In this document: in pieces, positions 15,780 through 24,690 of the stretch
Layout of the letters: the number at the start of each line of letters is the position of its first letter
Position numbering within the stretch: the stretch's first letter is position 1
NCBI GenBank assembly: GCA_016234555.1
Contig: JACRBJ010000002.1
Coordinates: 1 to 34,442 of the forward strand
Length of the DNA stretch: 34,442 nt
Direction: 5' to 3'
Source: Chloroflexota bacterium
GTDB lineage: Bacteria; Chloroflexota; Anaerolineae; Anaerolineales; Villigracilaceae
Made by a program: the position numbers and the translations under genes
The notes under the pieces: model-generated
Databases searched by the model: none
Seen by the model: only the letters and a program-made list of their open reading frames with translations
Told to the model about the DNA's origin: nothing

Positions 15780-16241
15780 TTAAAGCTGGAATTTTCTTGC
15801 CCATTCGGCAGCACGTTCGAGTTCGCTGTCTTTGAGCGGTCCCTGCTCGCCAGTGACGAAGAAACCCTCCCCCGGAGTCGCCAAGCGTCCGCCCTTCTTT
15901 TCAAGTATTTTGGCAATTGTATTCGCGGCGTAACCGCCCTTGTCCACGAGAAAGCGCAGGGCTTTGGAATCGATCGTTTCGAGCACGATGCGCGTGTCGA
16001 AGGCAGCCACACGCACACCAGCCAGATTATTTTTCGGCAACCGGTTGAGCAGTTTGCTGATCCCTTCCGTCGGGCGAAATCCGCGCGTTGGCGAGCCAAC
16101 CACCAGCAGGTTGAGGTCACGCAATTGACCGGCATCCACCTTGTCGACAGGGATAGCGTTTGTGTCCAGCGCCGCCGCGATGGATTGGGCGATTTTTTCG
16201 GTGTTGCCGAAGACCGAGTCGTAGATGACCAGTGTTTTCAT
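15780..16241 (-). CDS. Flavodoxin-family protein
   Basis: The 153-residue protein begins MKTLVIYDSVFGNTEKIAQSIA, the FMN phosphate loop (S-x-F-G-N-T) of flavodoxins. VVGSPTRGFRPT and the region DTRI follow as the isoalloxazine-binding loops. Flavodoxins shuttle electrons between flavoenzymes. Its start overlaps the stop of the DUF4386 gene by four bases, and two MDR reductases follow, so an electron-transfer or quinone-handling operon is likely. Some members are menaquinone-dependent protoporphyrinogen oxidase-like or wrap domains for other roles, so the partner is not certain. Confidence 0.88.
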   Translation of the reverse strand: MKTLVIYDSVFGNTEKIAQSIAAALDTNAIPVDKVDAGQLRDLNLLVVGSPTRGFRPTEGISKLLNRLPKNNLAGVRVAAFDTRIVLETIDSKALRFLVDKGGYAANTIAKILEKKGGRLATPGEGFFVTGEQGPLKDSELERAAEWARKFQL

Positions 16242-16954
16242 TGTGAAGGGTTACCTTTTGTCAATCGGAGTAAATCCCGCGCCACCAGGAAACACCACGG
16301 CACACTGCCAATGGTATTCAAAAACAGGAAAAGCAGGCCAATGGTGGGCAGGAAAAATCCCAGCCCAATGGCGCTGATGACAATTCCGAGCCAGGCAGTA
16401 GCTTTGCTGAAGAATGTCGTGCGCAGCATTAGCAGGCAATTGATTAGCCCGGCGAGCATGAAGAAGACCGTCTGCATCATCCAGGCGGTACCATCCAGAG
16501 AACTGCGCAGGACTTCCCCGGCGGCAAGATAACGCAATTTTTCGGTTGGATCGGTGGCTGTGGCGTAGTGGTCGCTGAGAACGGTCAGTTCGATCAGCGG
16601 GCGACAGACGATGACCAGTACCACGGCGATTACCGCCAGCACCAGGGCAATCAGTGCTATCGATTCATCTGCTTGACGAAGGGCTGCATAAATCGACAGG
16701 AACATCAGGATATTGATCGGCGCAATCAACAGCATCGAAATATCAAGCGAGATCAGCCCGCCCAGTCGGTCGGTTTGCAGGAGGGTGAAGATGGACTCAA
16801 TGGAGGTGGTGTTGCCTTTGTAGGGCCAGATAAAGTAGGCGGTAATGGCAAAGGCTACCGAAACCGCAATCACAATACTGGCGATACCGCCGAGACGGTA
16901 GAATGTTTGATAACGCAAATCGGTGGCAGTGGTCTCAGCCATTTTTGGAGGCAT
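16238..16954 (-). CDS. DUF4386-type membrane protein
   Basis: The 238-residue protein has six or so hydrophobic segments, including GGIASIVIAVSVAFAITAYFIW and LISLDISMLLIAPINILMFLS. The pattern matches DUF4386 integral membrane proteins, whose function is unknown. The ATG at 16954 is preserved by an AAGGAG ribosome site 6 nt upstream, so the longer upstream frame is not used. It heads the operon with flavodoxin and two MDR reductases. Confidence 0.75.
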   Translation of the reverse strand: MPPKMAETTATDLRYQTFYRLGGIASIVIAVSVAFAITAYFIWPYKGNTTSIESIFTLLQTDRLGGLISLDISMLLIAPINILMFLSIYAALRQADESIALIALVLAVIAVVLVIVCRPLIELTVLSDHYATATDPTEKLRYLAAGEVLRSSLDGTAWMMQTVFFMLAGLINCLLMLRTTFFSKATAWLGIVISAIGLGFFLPTIGLLFLFLNTIGSVPWCFLVARDLLRLTKGNPSQ

Positions 16955-17058
16955 GAAGTTCTCCTTGCGAGATGTCTCTGTTTTTAACGAAACTACCAGG
17001 CGTTTTATTCGGCCTGGCATGCAATATGAAAAAGATTCCCGCGAGAATACTCATCATG

Positions 17059-17166
17059 CTATTCCTCTTTCAAAAAGACCAGCACCTCGCGCTCGAACCG
17101 CTTCCCTATGGTAGGATGTCGCATCTTTTCATAAAGGACCAGCCGGACATTAGGGATGACCCGCCG
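17059..17166 (-). pseudogene. Possible alpha/beta-hydrolase C-terminal relic
   Basis: The minus strand codes for VIPNVRLVLYEKMRHPTIG and then KRFEREVLVFLKEE before a stop. The pattern 'P-x-x-R-L-V-x-Y-E-x-x-x-H-P' with a terminal 'V-L-x-F-L-x-E' resembles the last strand, catalytic His and final helix of alpha/beta hydrolases. Upstream sequence loses the family pattern. A Met immediately after the stop opens a short hydrophobic frame (MMSILAGIFFILHA) that also breaks off, maybe the head of another lost gene. Confidence 0.45.
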
Positions 17167-17233
17167 CTGTCTTGCAGAACAAGGCTGGGGAATATGGATC
17201 GCGTATCGCGTTTTCCATCATCATAAACCTGGC

Positions 17234-18091
17234 TTAATCTCTGAGTTGTCTAAAGATTGCAAGGGAAAAAGCAGAAGCCACAATTGCGATGCCGGTGGTT
17301 ATTCCAAAGTCCATCCAACTCCCTTGTTCACATATAAAGTAGGTTAAGAACAGCGAGATGGTCAGTGCAATAAAAACAACAAAAGCGGCAAAGGCAAGAA
17401 TGGTCGCCAGCACATAACCCCAGGCCTTTTGTCGCCATAAAAGTACGCCAGACAGGATATGTAATGGGATCATGATGCCCAACTCTACGCCTGCCAATTC
17501 CAGGGTTGTGTAGTGATCCAAAGACACAGGCGGGGCACCGGTCAGGTACGCGGTGAAAATTTCTGTAAGGTATTGCGCTGTAAGAATCGCGGCCACGCTG
17601 AACAGGTAAACGGCAACCGGTTTCCCCGGAAAATGCCCGGACAATTTTTGACGGAGTGATGGAAAGTCGATTTCTGAGACGATTAGGAAAAGACCAAAAC
17701 CCCCAATCGAGAATAGGGCAACCCAGCCCAGGAACAAGCCATTGAAAGCGTTTCCCATAAAACCTATCAAGTAGATATAGGCAAGGTAGGTGAACAATGC
17801 CGCCAGCAACAACTGCCCCAGCAACCGCCCCCGCCGGTACAGGAAAATCCCCAACAAGAACAAAGGGAAAGCAACCACCGAACTGACCCAGTCGAAGCTG
17901 CAGAAGGCTATGGCTTTGTACGTGCTATCATGTCGATAAGGTCCAGCCCCACCATAGATCTCGACAGTTTCTCCGTGGATGGAAGTAAAAGTGTATGGGG
18001 AACCACCATCATCCTGGGCGATTACGGTAACAGAAACCGCGAACAACAACATGCTGGCTGTAACAGCCAGGACAATCGTTTGAATCTTCAT
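17234..18091 (-). CDS. Multi-pass membrane protein, unknown function
   Basis: The 285-residue protein has an N-terminal signal-like segment (TIVLAVTASMLLFAVSVTVIAQ), a short extracytoplasmic stretch with a Tyr/Gly-rich motif (TVEIYGGAGPYRHDS), then about six membrane segments. No family was recognised. The ATG at 18091 has an AGAAGG ribosome site; the longer frame upstream is rejected. It stands alone between gene relics, so it may be part of a recent acquisition or a survivor of the decayed region. Confidence 0.65.
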   Translation of the reverse strand: MKIQTIVLAVTASMLLFAVSVTVIAQDDGGSPYTFTSIHGETVEIYGGAGPYRHDSTYKAIAFCSFDWVSSVVAFPLFLLGIFLYRRGRLLGQLLLAALFTYLAYIYLIGFMGNAFNGLFLGWVALFSIGGFGLFLIVSEIDFPSLRQKLSGHFPGKPVAVYLFSVAAILTAQYLTEIFTAYLTGAPPVSLDHYTTLELAGVELGIMIPLHILSGVLLWRQKAWGYVLATILAFAAFVVFIALTISLFLTYFICEQGSWMDFGITTGIAIVASAFSLAIFRQLRD

Positions 18092-18180
18092 CAGACCTTC
18101 TCCATAGCTTGAAAACCTCACGTGCGATGTAACAGGTGTTAGTCATGGCAGTTGGCAACTGGGGATATCCTTTTGTGCGT

Positions 18181-18291
18181 TCACCTCGTTCTCGTAATAA
18201 TTTGATGTCCCTGCTTTTGCAAGCCTACTCCAAGAGCCACGCCGGGCTGAACATCGCCGCGACTGCCAAAGACAAAGATGACGATTTTCAC
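18181..18291 (-). pseudogene. Truncated glycosyltransferase N-terminus (MGT / sterol-glucosyltransferase-like)
   Basis: From a GTG at 18291 with an AGGAG site upstream, the minus strand reads KIVIFVFGSRGDVQPGVALG and ends at a TGA after 36 codons. GSRGDVQP at the first loop is the hallmark of erythromycin/UDP-glucose sterol-type GT1 enzymes, which are normally about 400 residues. Everything after the first helix is missing, so this is a dead fragment. Confidence 0.75.
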
Positions 18292-18317
18292 GGAGCGCTT
18301 CTCCTTTACATCAACCA

Positions 18318-18575
18318 GTGGAAGATAAGCCAGGCCTGACAGGGGTTCTTGCGATGGCTGGTTCCTTCGGCTACGAAGCCGAGCACTACGACCTCTCGAT
18401 GAAAATAAGCGAACTGACCCTCTTCCCCGCCGTCCGCGCCCAAAGCGAAGATACACTGATTGTCGCGGCTGGAGTCAGTTGTCATGAACAAATTGAGCAT
18501 GGCACAAAACGAAACGCCCGGCATCTTGCACTGGTGTTAAATCGGGCGTTGCAGACCGATCCTAAAGTCTCCTGA
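18318..18575 (+). pseudogene. C-terminal fragment of a FAD-linked oxidase / Fe-S protein (YdiJ-like)
   Basis: The plus strand reads MAGSFGYEAEHYDLSMKI, LFPAVRAQ and VVAAG-like VAAGVSCHEQIEHGTKR. This is the end of the CCG (heterodisulfide-reductase-like) domain of YdiJ/GlpC-type FAD oxidases, normally part of a protein near 1,000 residues. The usual CCG motif just before MAGSFGYE is replaced (GVLAMAGS). It starts without promoter or ribosome site, next to the truncated glycosyltransferase on the other strand. Confidence 0.75.
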
Positions 18576-18592
18576 GAGTTAATGGGCGAGAG

Positions 18593-18617
18593 GGCTTGTT
18601 CTCCTTTTGAACAAGCC
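18593..18617 (-). terminator. Hairpin at the end of the CBS/GAF gene
   Basis: GGCTTGTTC and GAACAAGCC form a 9-bp stem around a 7-nt loop, directly after the stop codon of the minus-strand gene. No T run follows, so efficiency is uncertain. Confidence 0.5.
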
Positions 18618-19604
18618 TCAGATAAATTTCCGATTTACCATGTTTAGAAATAGATCAGTCTCGTAATTCTCAGCAACCCTATTAATAGCAATGCTGAGAA
18701 ATTCAGAAAAAGTCTTTGCCATATCTATTTCGTTTTTGCTAAAAGGGGTATTGGTGGTACGGCTCAAAGAGAGAATGCCGTTAAAGTGATTCCCGCTTGA
18801 TATTGGAAATCCTAACCATACCTTTGTTTTACCGATGAACTCCATTCCCTTCCATAACGGCACTTGGTCAGTATCTTCGATGTATGTGTGGTTTCTTGCG
18901 TCATAGATTGACCTTAACAACGGGTGATTATCTAATGGCTCGGATAAAAGATGGAAGAGCTCGTGATGGCTGGAAATTTTTTCCCATTGACTGGGTCTAA
19001 TCAAGACAGTTGCCCGATGATATGGAATTGTGAGTTTGATTGCATCAATTATCATATCCAGCGATGTATCTATGGGGATATCTGCCTTGATGGATTGCTC
19101 GATGCGATTCATGCTGGTGATGATATTGTTCAAATTTTCCATCAGCAGTAACTGCGCCACAAGTAAAACATGCATGTCAAGCTGACGGAAGGACCCATCG
19201 TCATATTCCATGACCAGTGGATCGTAAATACTTTTTGCCTGTCTGCCGATAGCAGCTTTGGCTGCAGTATTAACCCCTATGTTACTGGAAACTTTGAAGA
19301 TTGTTGTTTCCAGGCTCTTCTGCAATTCGATAATCGGCTTTCGCAGGAATAATTCAACTCCATAACGATGCCCCAGTCTTTCGAATATTTTGTTGCGGGG
19401 AATCATACTGTGGATTTTGTTGCCGCTGACCACGATCACACCAGGGATTTCTGGGTATGATTCCAGGTGGGTTGAAACATCTTCTGTGATAGTTTCAGTG
19501 GACACCTGATACGCGTGTGAGGGTAGTTCGCCGACAGATACAGGGGGATACTTCTGCCCGGTGGGCAACATGAAAATTGATCGCTGACCAAGATTTATAT
19601 TCAC
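18618..19604 (-). CDS. Sensor protein: CBS-like N-terminal domain plus GAF domain
   Basis: The 328-residue protein has an N-terminal module (about residues 15-160) with IPGVIVVSGNKIHSMIPR and RYGVELFLRKPI, shared with the divergently encoded GGDEF/HD-GYP protein. A GAF-like domain (about 180-315) follows, with YHRATVLIRP, KVWLGFPISSGNHFNGILSLSR and a closing helix. There is no output enzyme domain, so it may bind a ligand and act on a partner. The GTG at 19604 lies 6 nt after a TATAAT, so the mRNA is probably leaderless; a Met at 19571 is the alternative start. Its promoter has a Pho-like box. Confidence 0.7.
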   Translation of the reverse strand: MNINLGQRSIFMLPTGQKYPPVSVGELPSHAYQVSTETITEDVSTHLESYPEIPGVIVVSGNKIHSMIPRNKIFERLGHRYGVELFLRKPIIELQKSLETTIFKVSSNIGVNTAAKAAIGRQAKSIYDPLVMEYDDGSFRQLDMHVLLVAQLLLMENLNNIITSMNRIEQSIKADIPIDTSLDMIIDAIKLTIPYHRATVLIRPSQWEKISSHHELFHLLSEPLDNHPLLRSIYDARNHTYIEDTDQVPLWKGMEFIGKTKVWLGFPISSGNHFNGILSLSRTTNTPFSKNEIDMAKTFSEFLSIAINRVAENYETDLFLNMVNRKFI

Positions 19605-19610
19605 GGTTAG

Positions 19611-19664
19611 ATTATAGACATGGTCAATTAATCCGCCTTGAACACCAAGTTAACAGCCAATTAA
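19611..19664 (-). promoter_or_regulatory. Pho-box-like promoter of the CBS/GAF gene
   Basis: On the minus strand: TTAAT (19664-19660), TTAAC (19653-19649) and TTCAA (19642-19638) at 11-bp steps, a 21-bp gap, then TATAAT (19616-19611). The GTG start codon begins 6 nt after the -10, which predicts a leaderless transcript. Confidence 0.65.
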
Positions 19665-19783
19665 TTTATTTAATTGTTTCTATGTCGCCCATCGGGACAA
19701 GATTATCGTTGAATTTTATGCCTTCTTCCTCGGCCCTATCTCGCTGGCTGGCACGAACTTATTCGGAAATTTGGCATACACAA

Positions 19784-19837
19784 TTTACAAAAGCATAATG
19801 AGCTGTTAACCATGCAAGTCGTCGGGCAGCCTAAAAT
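19784..19837 (+). promoter_or_regulatory. Pho-box-like promoter of the GGDEF/HD-GYP gene
   Basis: TTTAC (19784), ATAAT (19795) and TTAAC (19806) lie at 11-bp steps. Exactly 21 bp later comes TAAAAT (19832-19837). The predicted start falls at or just before an in-frame TTG at 19844 and ATG at 19853, so the leader is very short or absent. Confidence 0.6.
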
Positions 19838-19852
19838 ATAAAATTGGTTTGC

Positions 19853-21475
19853 ATGAATAATTTTTCATCTACTGAATTTTTTATGTCTACAACTTCTAAC
19901 CCCGCCGAGTACCCCGCAAACAGCACGGTGGGAGCGCTTTTTTACTGGGATACGATAGTTGACGCCTCCAAAACTGTAGGGGAACTTTTGCCCCTACTGG
20001 ATAAAAATTCACAAATTCCCGGCGTATTGGTAATGGAACAGGAAACGCTAATTGGTTTGATTGCACGCGAGGATGTTTACGAAAAACTAGGCAGACCCTA
20101 CGGCGTCGAGTTGTTTCTAAAAAACAGCACTAAAGAATTCTATGAATCGCTTGGAAAACAAACGCTCATCCTGGACTCGTCCACACGAATTGACGACGCC
20201 GTTCAAATGGCGCTGCAACGGGACAGTGGAGCCCTGTACGAACCAATTGTTGTATTGCACGCAGATGAGTACCGTGTAATTACCATGTACAGTCTGCTGA
20301 TTGCCCAACAGAGCGCTTTACGAAATCTTTATTCCGAAGTTCACCGTCTTTCAACAAAAGACCCACTAACGCTCGTCAACAACCGCAGGGGATTTTTTGA
20401 AATCGTCAACCGCCACCTCGAAACAGCTCGACGCGTGGGCATGAAGTACGCCGTCCTGATGATTGACATCGACAACTTCAAAAACATTAACGACCGATAT
20501 GGACACCTGATAGGTGATGAAGTCATTAAATCGGTTGCGCAAAGGATATCCGCACAGGCACGGGAGGAATGTGTGGTAGGGCGTTTCGGTGGCGAGGAGT
20601 TTTTCGTCTTTTTGATGGGCTACACAAAGGAGGCGGCATTCGACTTGGCGGAAACCCTAAGGCAAGACCTGGCGGGTTATTTCCACATTATTAACTCGTT
20701 TCGAATACGAATAACTGTCAGCATCGGAGTTAGCGGATCGGAAGGCGCCAGCCAGATGTTCGACAGGGTACTTACAGAAGCCGACCAGGCTTTATATGTC
20801 GCAAAAAACAAAGGACGCAACAAAACAATCATCTGGGAAGAAAACATGGCGCCATCTCGAACGGGATATAAAAATTTTCGCACAGATGTAAGCGCGCCCG
20901 CGAGTTATGCGGAGAATATTTCAACCCAAGTCCTGCGGGGTTTGTTGCAAATGTTATATTTGCGGGACTACGAAACCGAAGCCCATACGATTCGGGTTTC
21001 TGAAATGACTTTTAAACTTGCGCAAAAACTGGAGTTTCCCGAGGAACAACTCGAAGGGGTTAAAGTTGGCGCGTTGTTGCACGATATAGGAAAAATTGCC
21101 ATCCCGGATAGAATCCTATTCAAACAAAGCGGTTTGAATGACGCAGAATGGGCAGTCATGAGGAGACACCCACAATACGCCCATGACTTGATATCTTCGA
21201 TTTCGCTCTTCCAGGACGTAGTAGATATTCCTTATTGTCATCATGAATATTGGAATGGACAGGGATACCCAAGAGGATTACGCGAAGAGGAGATTCCGCT
21301 TGCCGCGCGCATTTTTACAATTGTTGATGTTTGGGATGCGCTCTCCTCGGATAGACCTTATCGCGCGGCATGGCAGGCGGGGGAAATCAGAATATTCCTG
21401 CGGGAAAAATCCGGGGTCATGTTTGACCCAGCGCTCGTCCCCTTATTCCTTGAAATTCTCGACCAGTCGTCTTGA
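19853..21475 (+). CDS. c-di-GMP enzyme with CBS-like, GGDEF and HD-GYP domains
   Basis: The 540-residue protein has three parts. Residues 15-155 form the CBS-like module shared with the divergent gene (IPGVLVMEQETLIGLIAR, RPYGVELFLKN). Residues 170-325 are a GGDEF domain with the active motif GGEEF (246-250) and the substrate segment DIDNFKNINDRYGH. Residues 350-535 are an HD-GYP phosphodiesterase with HDIGKIAIPD (HD at 410-411), HHEYWNGQGYPRGL and DVWDALSSDRPYR. Both catalytic sites look complete, so it may make and degrade c-di-GMP, with one activity possibly controlled by the N-terminal module. It has no membrane span. No ribosome site is visible; an in-frame TTG lies 3 codons upstream. 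Confidence 0.9.
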   Translation: MNNFSSTEFFMSTTSNPAEYPANSTVGALFYWDTIVDASKTVGELLPLLDKNSQIPGVLVMEQETLIGLIAREDVYEKLGRPYGVELFLKNSTKEFYESLGKQTLILDSSTRIDDAVQMALQRDSGALYEPIVVLHADEYRVITMYSLLIAQQSALRNLYSEVHRLSTKDPLTLVNNRRGFFEIVNRHLETARRVGMKYAVLMIDIDNFKNINDRYGHLIGDEVIKSVAQRISAQAREECVVGRFGGEEFFVFLMGYTKEAAFDLAETLRQDLAGYFHIINSFRIRITVSIGVSGSEGASQMFDRVLTEADQALYVAKNKGRNKTIIWEENMAPSRTGYKNFRTDVSAPASYAENISTQVLRGLLQMLYLRDYETEAHTIRVSEMTFKLAQKLEFPEEQLEGVKVGALLHDIGKIAIPDRILFKQSGLNDAEWAVMRRHPQYAHDLISSISLFQDVVDIPYCHHEYWNGQGYPRGLREEEIPLAARIFTIVDVWDALSSDRPYRAAWQAGEIRIFLREKSGVMFDPALVPLFLEILDQSS

Positions 21476-21482
21476 AAAGCTC

Positions 21483-22703
21483 TTATCCCGTTACTTTTCC
21501 GGAACGCGCGTCGGCGCAGCGTTGGATGAAATCAGAATCAGTTGGGTCGACCACACCAAAACGGTCAATTCGATGAGGGGCAGGGTCGACGAAGGGGTTT
21601 TGACCAGTCACCAGTTCGGCAACCAGCCGCCCGATTCCACCAGACATGGCAAGCCCCGCGCCTGCACATCCTGTGGCGGCAATAAATCCAACCAACCCGG
21701 GGAAGGCGCCCACCACAAAATTGCCATCGGGGGTGTAATTGGACAAGCCGTGGATATAGTTTGTCACCTTGATCTCGTCGATCTGCGGGAAGAACAAACT
21801 TAGTTTTGGCGCGCCTTCCATCAGGGTTTCCCAACCGCGCGGGTCCTGGCGGAAGGTAAGCCCGTTTATGGTATGCGGCAGGCTGGCAGGATGGATGGAG
21901 GCGGATTGCTTTTCACGAATACCAAAGAGCAGGCGATTGGACTCAGGACGCGCATAAGCTCGCGCGTCAGGCAGAATGACAAAAGGCTGGATGGGCGAAA
22001 TAAAGGAACGCGTTTCGGTGATCCAATAATGACTGCGGATGGGAGCCATCGGCAAACCAACACCGATTTCATAAGCCAGCATCCCCGCCCAGACGCCCGC
22101 CGCATCGATTACAACAGGAGCCGAAATATCTTCATTTGCAGTTCTCACGCCCGTAATCCGCCCGCCATCCCGAAGGATGGAAAAGACAACGGTGTTTTCG
22201 AGTACCTCGACGCCCAGGGAACGCGCAGTCTTTATATATCCGCTTGCAAAGGTATAGCCGTCGATGTAACCGTCGTCGGGCATGAACGCCACAGCCGCAT
22301 GTTGCGGCAGCACAAGCCAGGGAACCAGGCGCGTCGCATCAGCCTTGTCCAGCCACTCGACCTTTAACCCTGCCTGCGAAGAAACCGCCACCAGATCAGC
22401 AATTTCTTTCTGATGGTCAGGAGAAACGGCGGCATACAGGCAGCCGGTTTGTCGCATATTGAGGAACTCGCCGCTGGCGGCTTCGATTTCTTCGATCGCC
22501 CGGTAGGTCTCCAACACCATGGGAATCAAGTGTGACTTGAATCTCCCCCGCGTTAGCAAGCCGGCCGCAAGGCTGGAGTTTCCCTGCCCAACATTGCCCC
22601 TTTCGAGGAGGAGGATTTTTCCCGCCTTTTGCTTTGCCAAATAAAAAGCGACGGCTCCCCCCAAGATTCCGCCGCCGATGACAATCACATCATACGTCTT
22701 CAT
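21483..22703 (-). CDS. FAD-dependent amine oxidoreductase (DAO/glycine-oxidase-like) of the AEP operon
   Basis: The 406-residue protein has the DAO-family FAD fold: VIVIGGGILGGAVAFYLAK with the dinucleotide loop, LLLERGNVGQGNSSLAAG, and a C-terminal FAD-closing block VGAFPGLVGFIAATGCAGAGLAMSG. Such enzymes oxidise secondary or primary amines to imines and aldehydes, with H2O2 or reduced carrier as by-product. It is the last gene of the AEP operon and overlaps phnX by four bases (ATGA). FAD enzymes of this type recur beside phnWX and have been linked to N-methylated AEP. That is the most likely role: feeding phosphonoacetaldehyde or AEP into PhnX or PhnW. It is inference until tested. Confidence 0.8.
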   Translation of the reverse strand: MKTYDVIVIGGGILGGAVAFYLAKQKAGKILLLERGNVGQGNSSLAAGLLTRGRFKSHLIPMVLETYRAIEEIEAASGEFLNMRQTGCLYAAVSPDHQKEIADLVAVSSQAGLKVEWLDKADATRLVPWLVLPQHAAVAFMPDDGYIDGYTFASGYIKTARSLGVEVLENTVVFSILRDGGRITGVRTANEDISAPVVIDAAGVWAGMLAYEIGVGLPMAPIRSHYWITETRSFISPIQPFVILPDARAYARPESNRLLFGIREKQSASIHPASLPHTINGLTFRQDPRGWETLMEGAPKLSLFFPQIDEIKVTNYIHGLSNYTPDGNFVVGAFPGLVGFIAATGCAGAGLAMSGGIGRLVAELVTGQNPFVDPAPHRIDRFGVVDPTDSDFIQRCADARSGKVTG

Positions 22704-23530
22704 GCGGGACTCTCCCCTGCCGAGAGACGATTATTGATTTCCTTCAACACGCTGGACAGGTCCCAGATGCCGTCGATCACGTAATGCGCGCCCGCGCGGT
22801 ACAACTGGTCCTCCGCCTTTTCTTGCGCGGACAACTGCTCCTCGTCGGAAAGTTCAGCCAGCTGCTCACGGCTCAACCCAATCAGGTTACCTGTGAGCGA
22901 AATCCCAACCGTCCACACGCCTGCGTTCAAGCCTTCCTCGATGTCGGCAAGGGTATCCCCAACTTTGACTACGGACTGCATGGGGTATACGTCCAACTGC
23001 ATCAGGTTTTGGTAGATCATCCACGGGAAGGGTCTGCCGGCGGGAACTTCGTCGGGACAGACAATGCAATCGGGGTCATAGCCCTTTTCCTTTGCCACTG
23101 GGGCAAGCACATCCATCATCGAGCGGATGTAACCCGTAGTGGAGCCGATCTTGATGTTGCTTTCGCGGAGTTCATCAATGGCTTCCAAACAGCCCGGTAT
23201 CGGCTCGGCATATTCCTTCAAAACATCAATTTGCATGGGAACGAAATTTTCAAAGAGGTTGTCAATATCCGCTTCAGAAGCATAAGAGCCATGCGCCACC
23301 TTCCAAGCCTCCGCAACGGAAGGACGGGAAAGAATGGTTCGCAGGTGATCTTTCTTCATCAAGCCCATGCCGGAACGGGCGTCTGTGGCGGTGATGGCAA
23401 CTCCCTGACTTTCGAACAAGCGGATGAAAACCGCCGTCGGGGCGAAGGAGCCGAAGTCCACGGTGGTGCCAGCCCAGTCCAAGATAACCGCCTGCACGGG
23501 TCCGCGATATGTTCTTCGATAAGTAAACAT
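22700..23530 (-). CDS. phnX: Phosphonoacetaldehyde hydrolase (phosphonatase)
   Basis: The 276-residue HAD-superfamily protein shows the PhnX hallmarks: nucleophile motif DWAGTTVDFGS (Asp18, the general-acid position occupied by Ala20, as in phosphonatase), a Schiff-base Lys in MGLMKKDHLR (about 59), the GSTTGYIRSMM loop, and a late Asp in VVKVGDTLADIEEG. It cleaves the C-P bond of phosphonoacetaldehyde to acetaldehyde and phosphate. It follows phnW by 4 bp, giving the classical PhnW-PhnX pathway from AEP. Confidence 0.95.
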   Translation of the reverse strand: MFTYRRTYRGPVQAVILDWAGTTVDFGSFAPTAVFIRLFESQGVAITATDARSGMGLMKKDHLRTILSRPSVAEAWKVAHGSYASEADIDNLFENFVPMQIDVLKEYAEPIPGCLEAIDELRESNIKIGSTTGYIRSMMDVLAPVAKEKGYDPDCIVCPDEVPAGRPFPWMIYQNLMQLDVYPMQSVVKVGDTLADIEEGLNAGVWTVGISLTGNLIGLSREQLAELSDEEQLSAQEKAEDQLYRAGAHYVIDGIWDLSSVLKEINNRLSAGESPA

Positions 23531-23534
23531 GTTG

Positions 23535-24680
23535 TTACTCCGTAAGTTTGATTTTCATTTTCTTCAAGACTACCGCAATGGCGGACATTAAGCCCTTTAC
23601 ATCTGCGGAATGAAGGCGCCCCACATGCCCAATGCGGAAACAATCGGCATGGCTGAGTTTGCCGGGGTAGATCAAAAATCCTTTTTCGCTCAGCAACTCG
23701 TAAAACCTGCGAAAGTCGAAAATGGGATGCGCGGGATAATAAAACGAGGTGATGATATATCCACGATAGTCGGATGATAAATACGGCTTGAAACCCATCG
23801 CCTCCATTGCCGAAAGCGTGATTTCGTAATTGCGCTTGTAGCGTCCGCCGCGAGCCGTCACGCCGCCTTCTTTTTCCAATTCAAGTAACGCCTGCCGAAA
23901 GGCAAGGATGGCATGAATGGGCGGCGTAAAGCGGAACTGTCCATCGCCTTCCAGACCTTTCCATTGGGAATACAGGTCGAGACTCAAGGTGCGGGCATAG
24001 CCTTCGGTTTTTTTCAGCGTTTCGATTTTCGCCAGAATGAACGAAAAGCCCGGCACGCCTTCAATGCACTTGTTGGAGGATGAGATCAGGTAGTCGATGT
24101 TGCAGGCGTTCAAATCGATGGGATACGCGCCGAAACTGCTCATCGCGTCCACAAAGTAAACGCGCTTGAACTCCCTGACGATTTTGCCATACTCTTCGAT
24201 GGGGTTGATGATCCCCGTCGTCGTCTCGCAATGGACAACCGCCACATGCGTGATGGCTGGGTCGGACTGCAAAGTTTCGCGCAAAGCCTCTGCGTCTGGC
24301 ACGGTGTCTTCGGGTGTTCGCAAAACGACGGTTGGAATTCTGTGAATGTTCACAATCTTCAACATTCGTTCACCGTACGCGCCGTTGATAAGGATGAGCA
24401 ACTTCCCATCCTGCGGAATCACGGACGTGAGAACCGCCTCCACGCCGAAGGTTCCGCTGCCCTGCATGATGATGGAGGTATATTCCTCGTGCCCGTCGCC
24501 CAAGCCCACCAGCCGCGAGCGGACATCCTTTACAATGCGGATAAATTCATCATCCCGCGATCCAAGGTCGCGCAGCATGGCTCGTTTGGTGGGACCGCTG
24601 GTATTTAGCGGACCAGGAGTGAACAAGGCTTTATCCTTGTGAGTTGAAGATGTGTCCAAAACATCCAATCCTAGAATCAT
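23535..24680 (-). CDS. phnW: 2-aminoethylphosphonate:pyruvate transaminase
   Basis: The 381-residue class V PLP enzyme has [10 protein letters not shown] at 19-28, [13 protein letters not shown], the PLP-binding Asp in FVDAMSSFG (178) and the Schiff-base Lys in [12 protein letters not shown] (204). It transfers the amino group of AEP to pyruvate, giving phosphonoacetaldehyde and alanine. The ATG at 24680 has AAGGAG 6 nt upstream; the longer frame is not used. It lies 10 bp after the ATPase gene. Alanine-glyoxylate aminotransferases are close relatives, but the following phnX fixes the assignment. Confidence 0.95.
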   Translation of the reverse strand: MILGLDVLDTSSTHKDKALFTPGPLNTSGPTKRAMLRDLGSRDDEFIRIVKDVRSRLVGLGDGHEEYTSIIMQGSGTFGVEAVLTSVIPQDGKLLILINGAYGERMLKIVNIHRIPTVVLRTPEDTVPDAEALRETLQSDPAITHVAVVHCETTTGIINPIEEYGKIVREFKRVYFVDAMSSFGAYPIDLNACNIDYLISSSNKCIEGVPGFSFILAKIETLKKTEGYARTLSLDLYSQWKGLEGDGQFRFTPPIHAILAFRQALLELEKEGGVTARGGRYKRNYEITLSAMEAMGFKPYLSSDYRGYIITSFYYPAHPIFDFRRFYELLSEKGFLIYPGKLSHADCFRIGHVGRLHSADVKGLMSAIAVVLKKMKIKLTE

Positions 24681-24690
24681 GATCCACTCC

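Noticed and set aside
16972..17226. 84-codon plus-strand frame
   Set aside because: The minus strand in the same stretch reads like a hydrolase C-terminus; the plus frame has no pattern or ribosome site.
18092..18150. Possible Pho box upstream of the membrane protein at 17234-18091
   Set aside because: CTAAC and TACAT are in phase but no -10 lies at the right distance.
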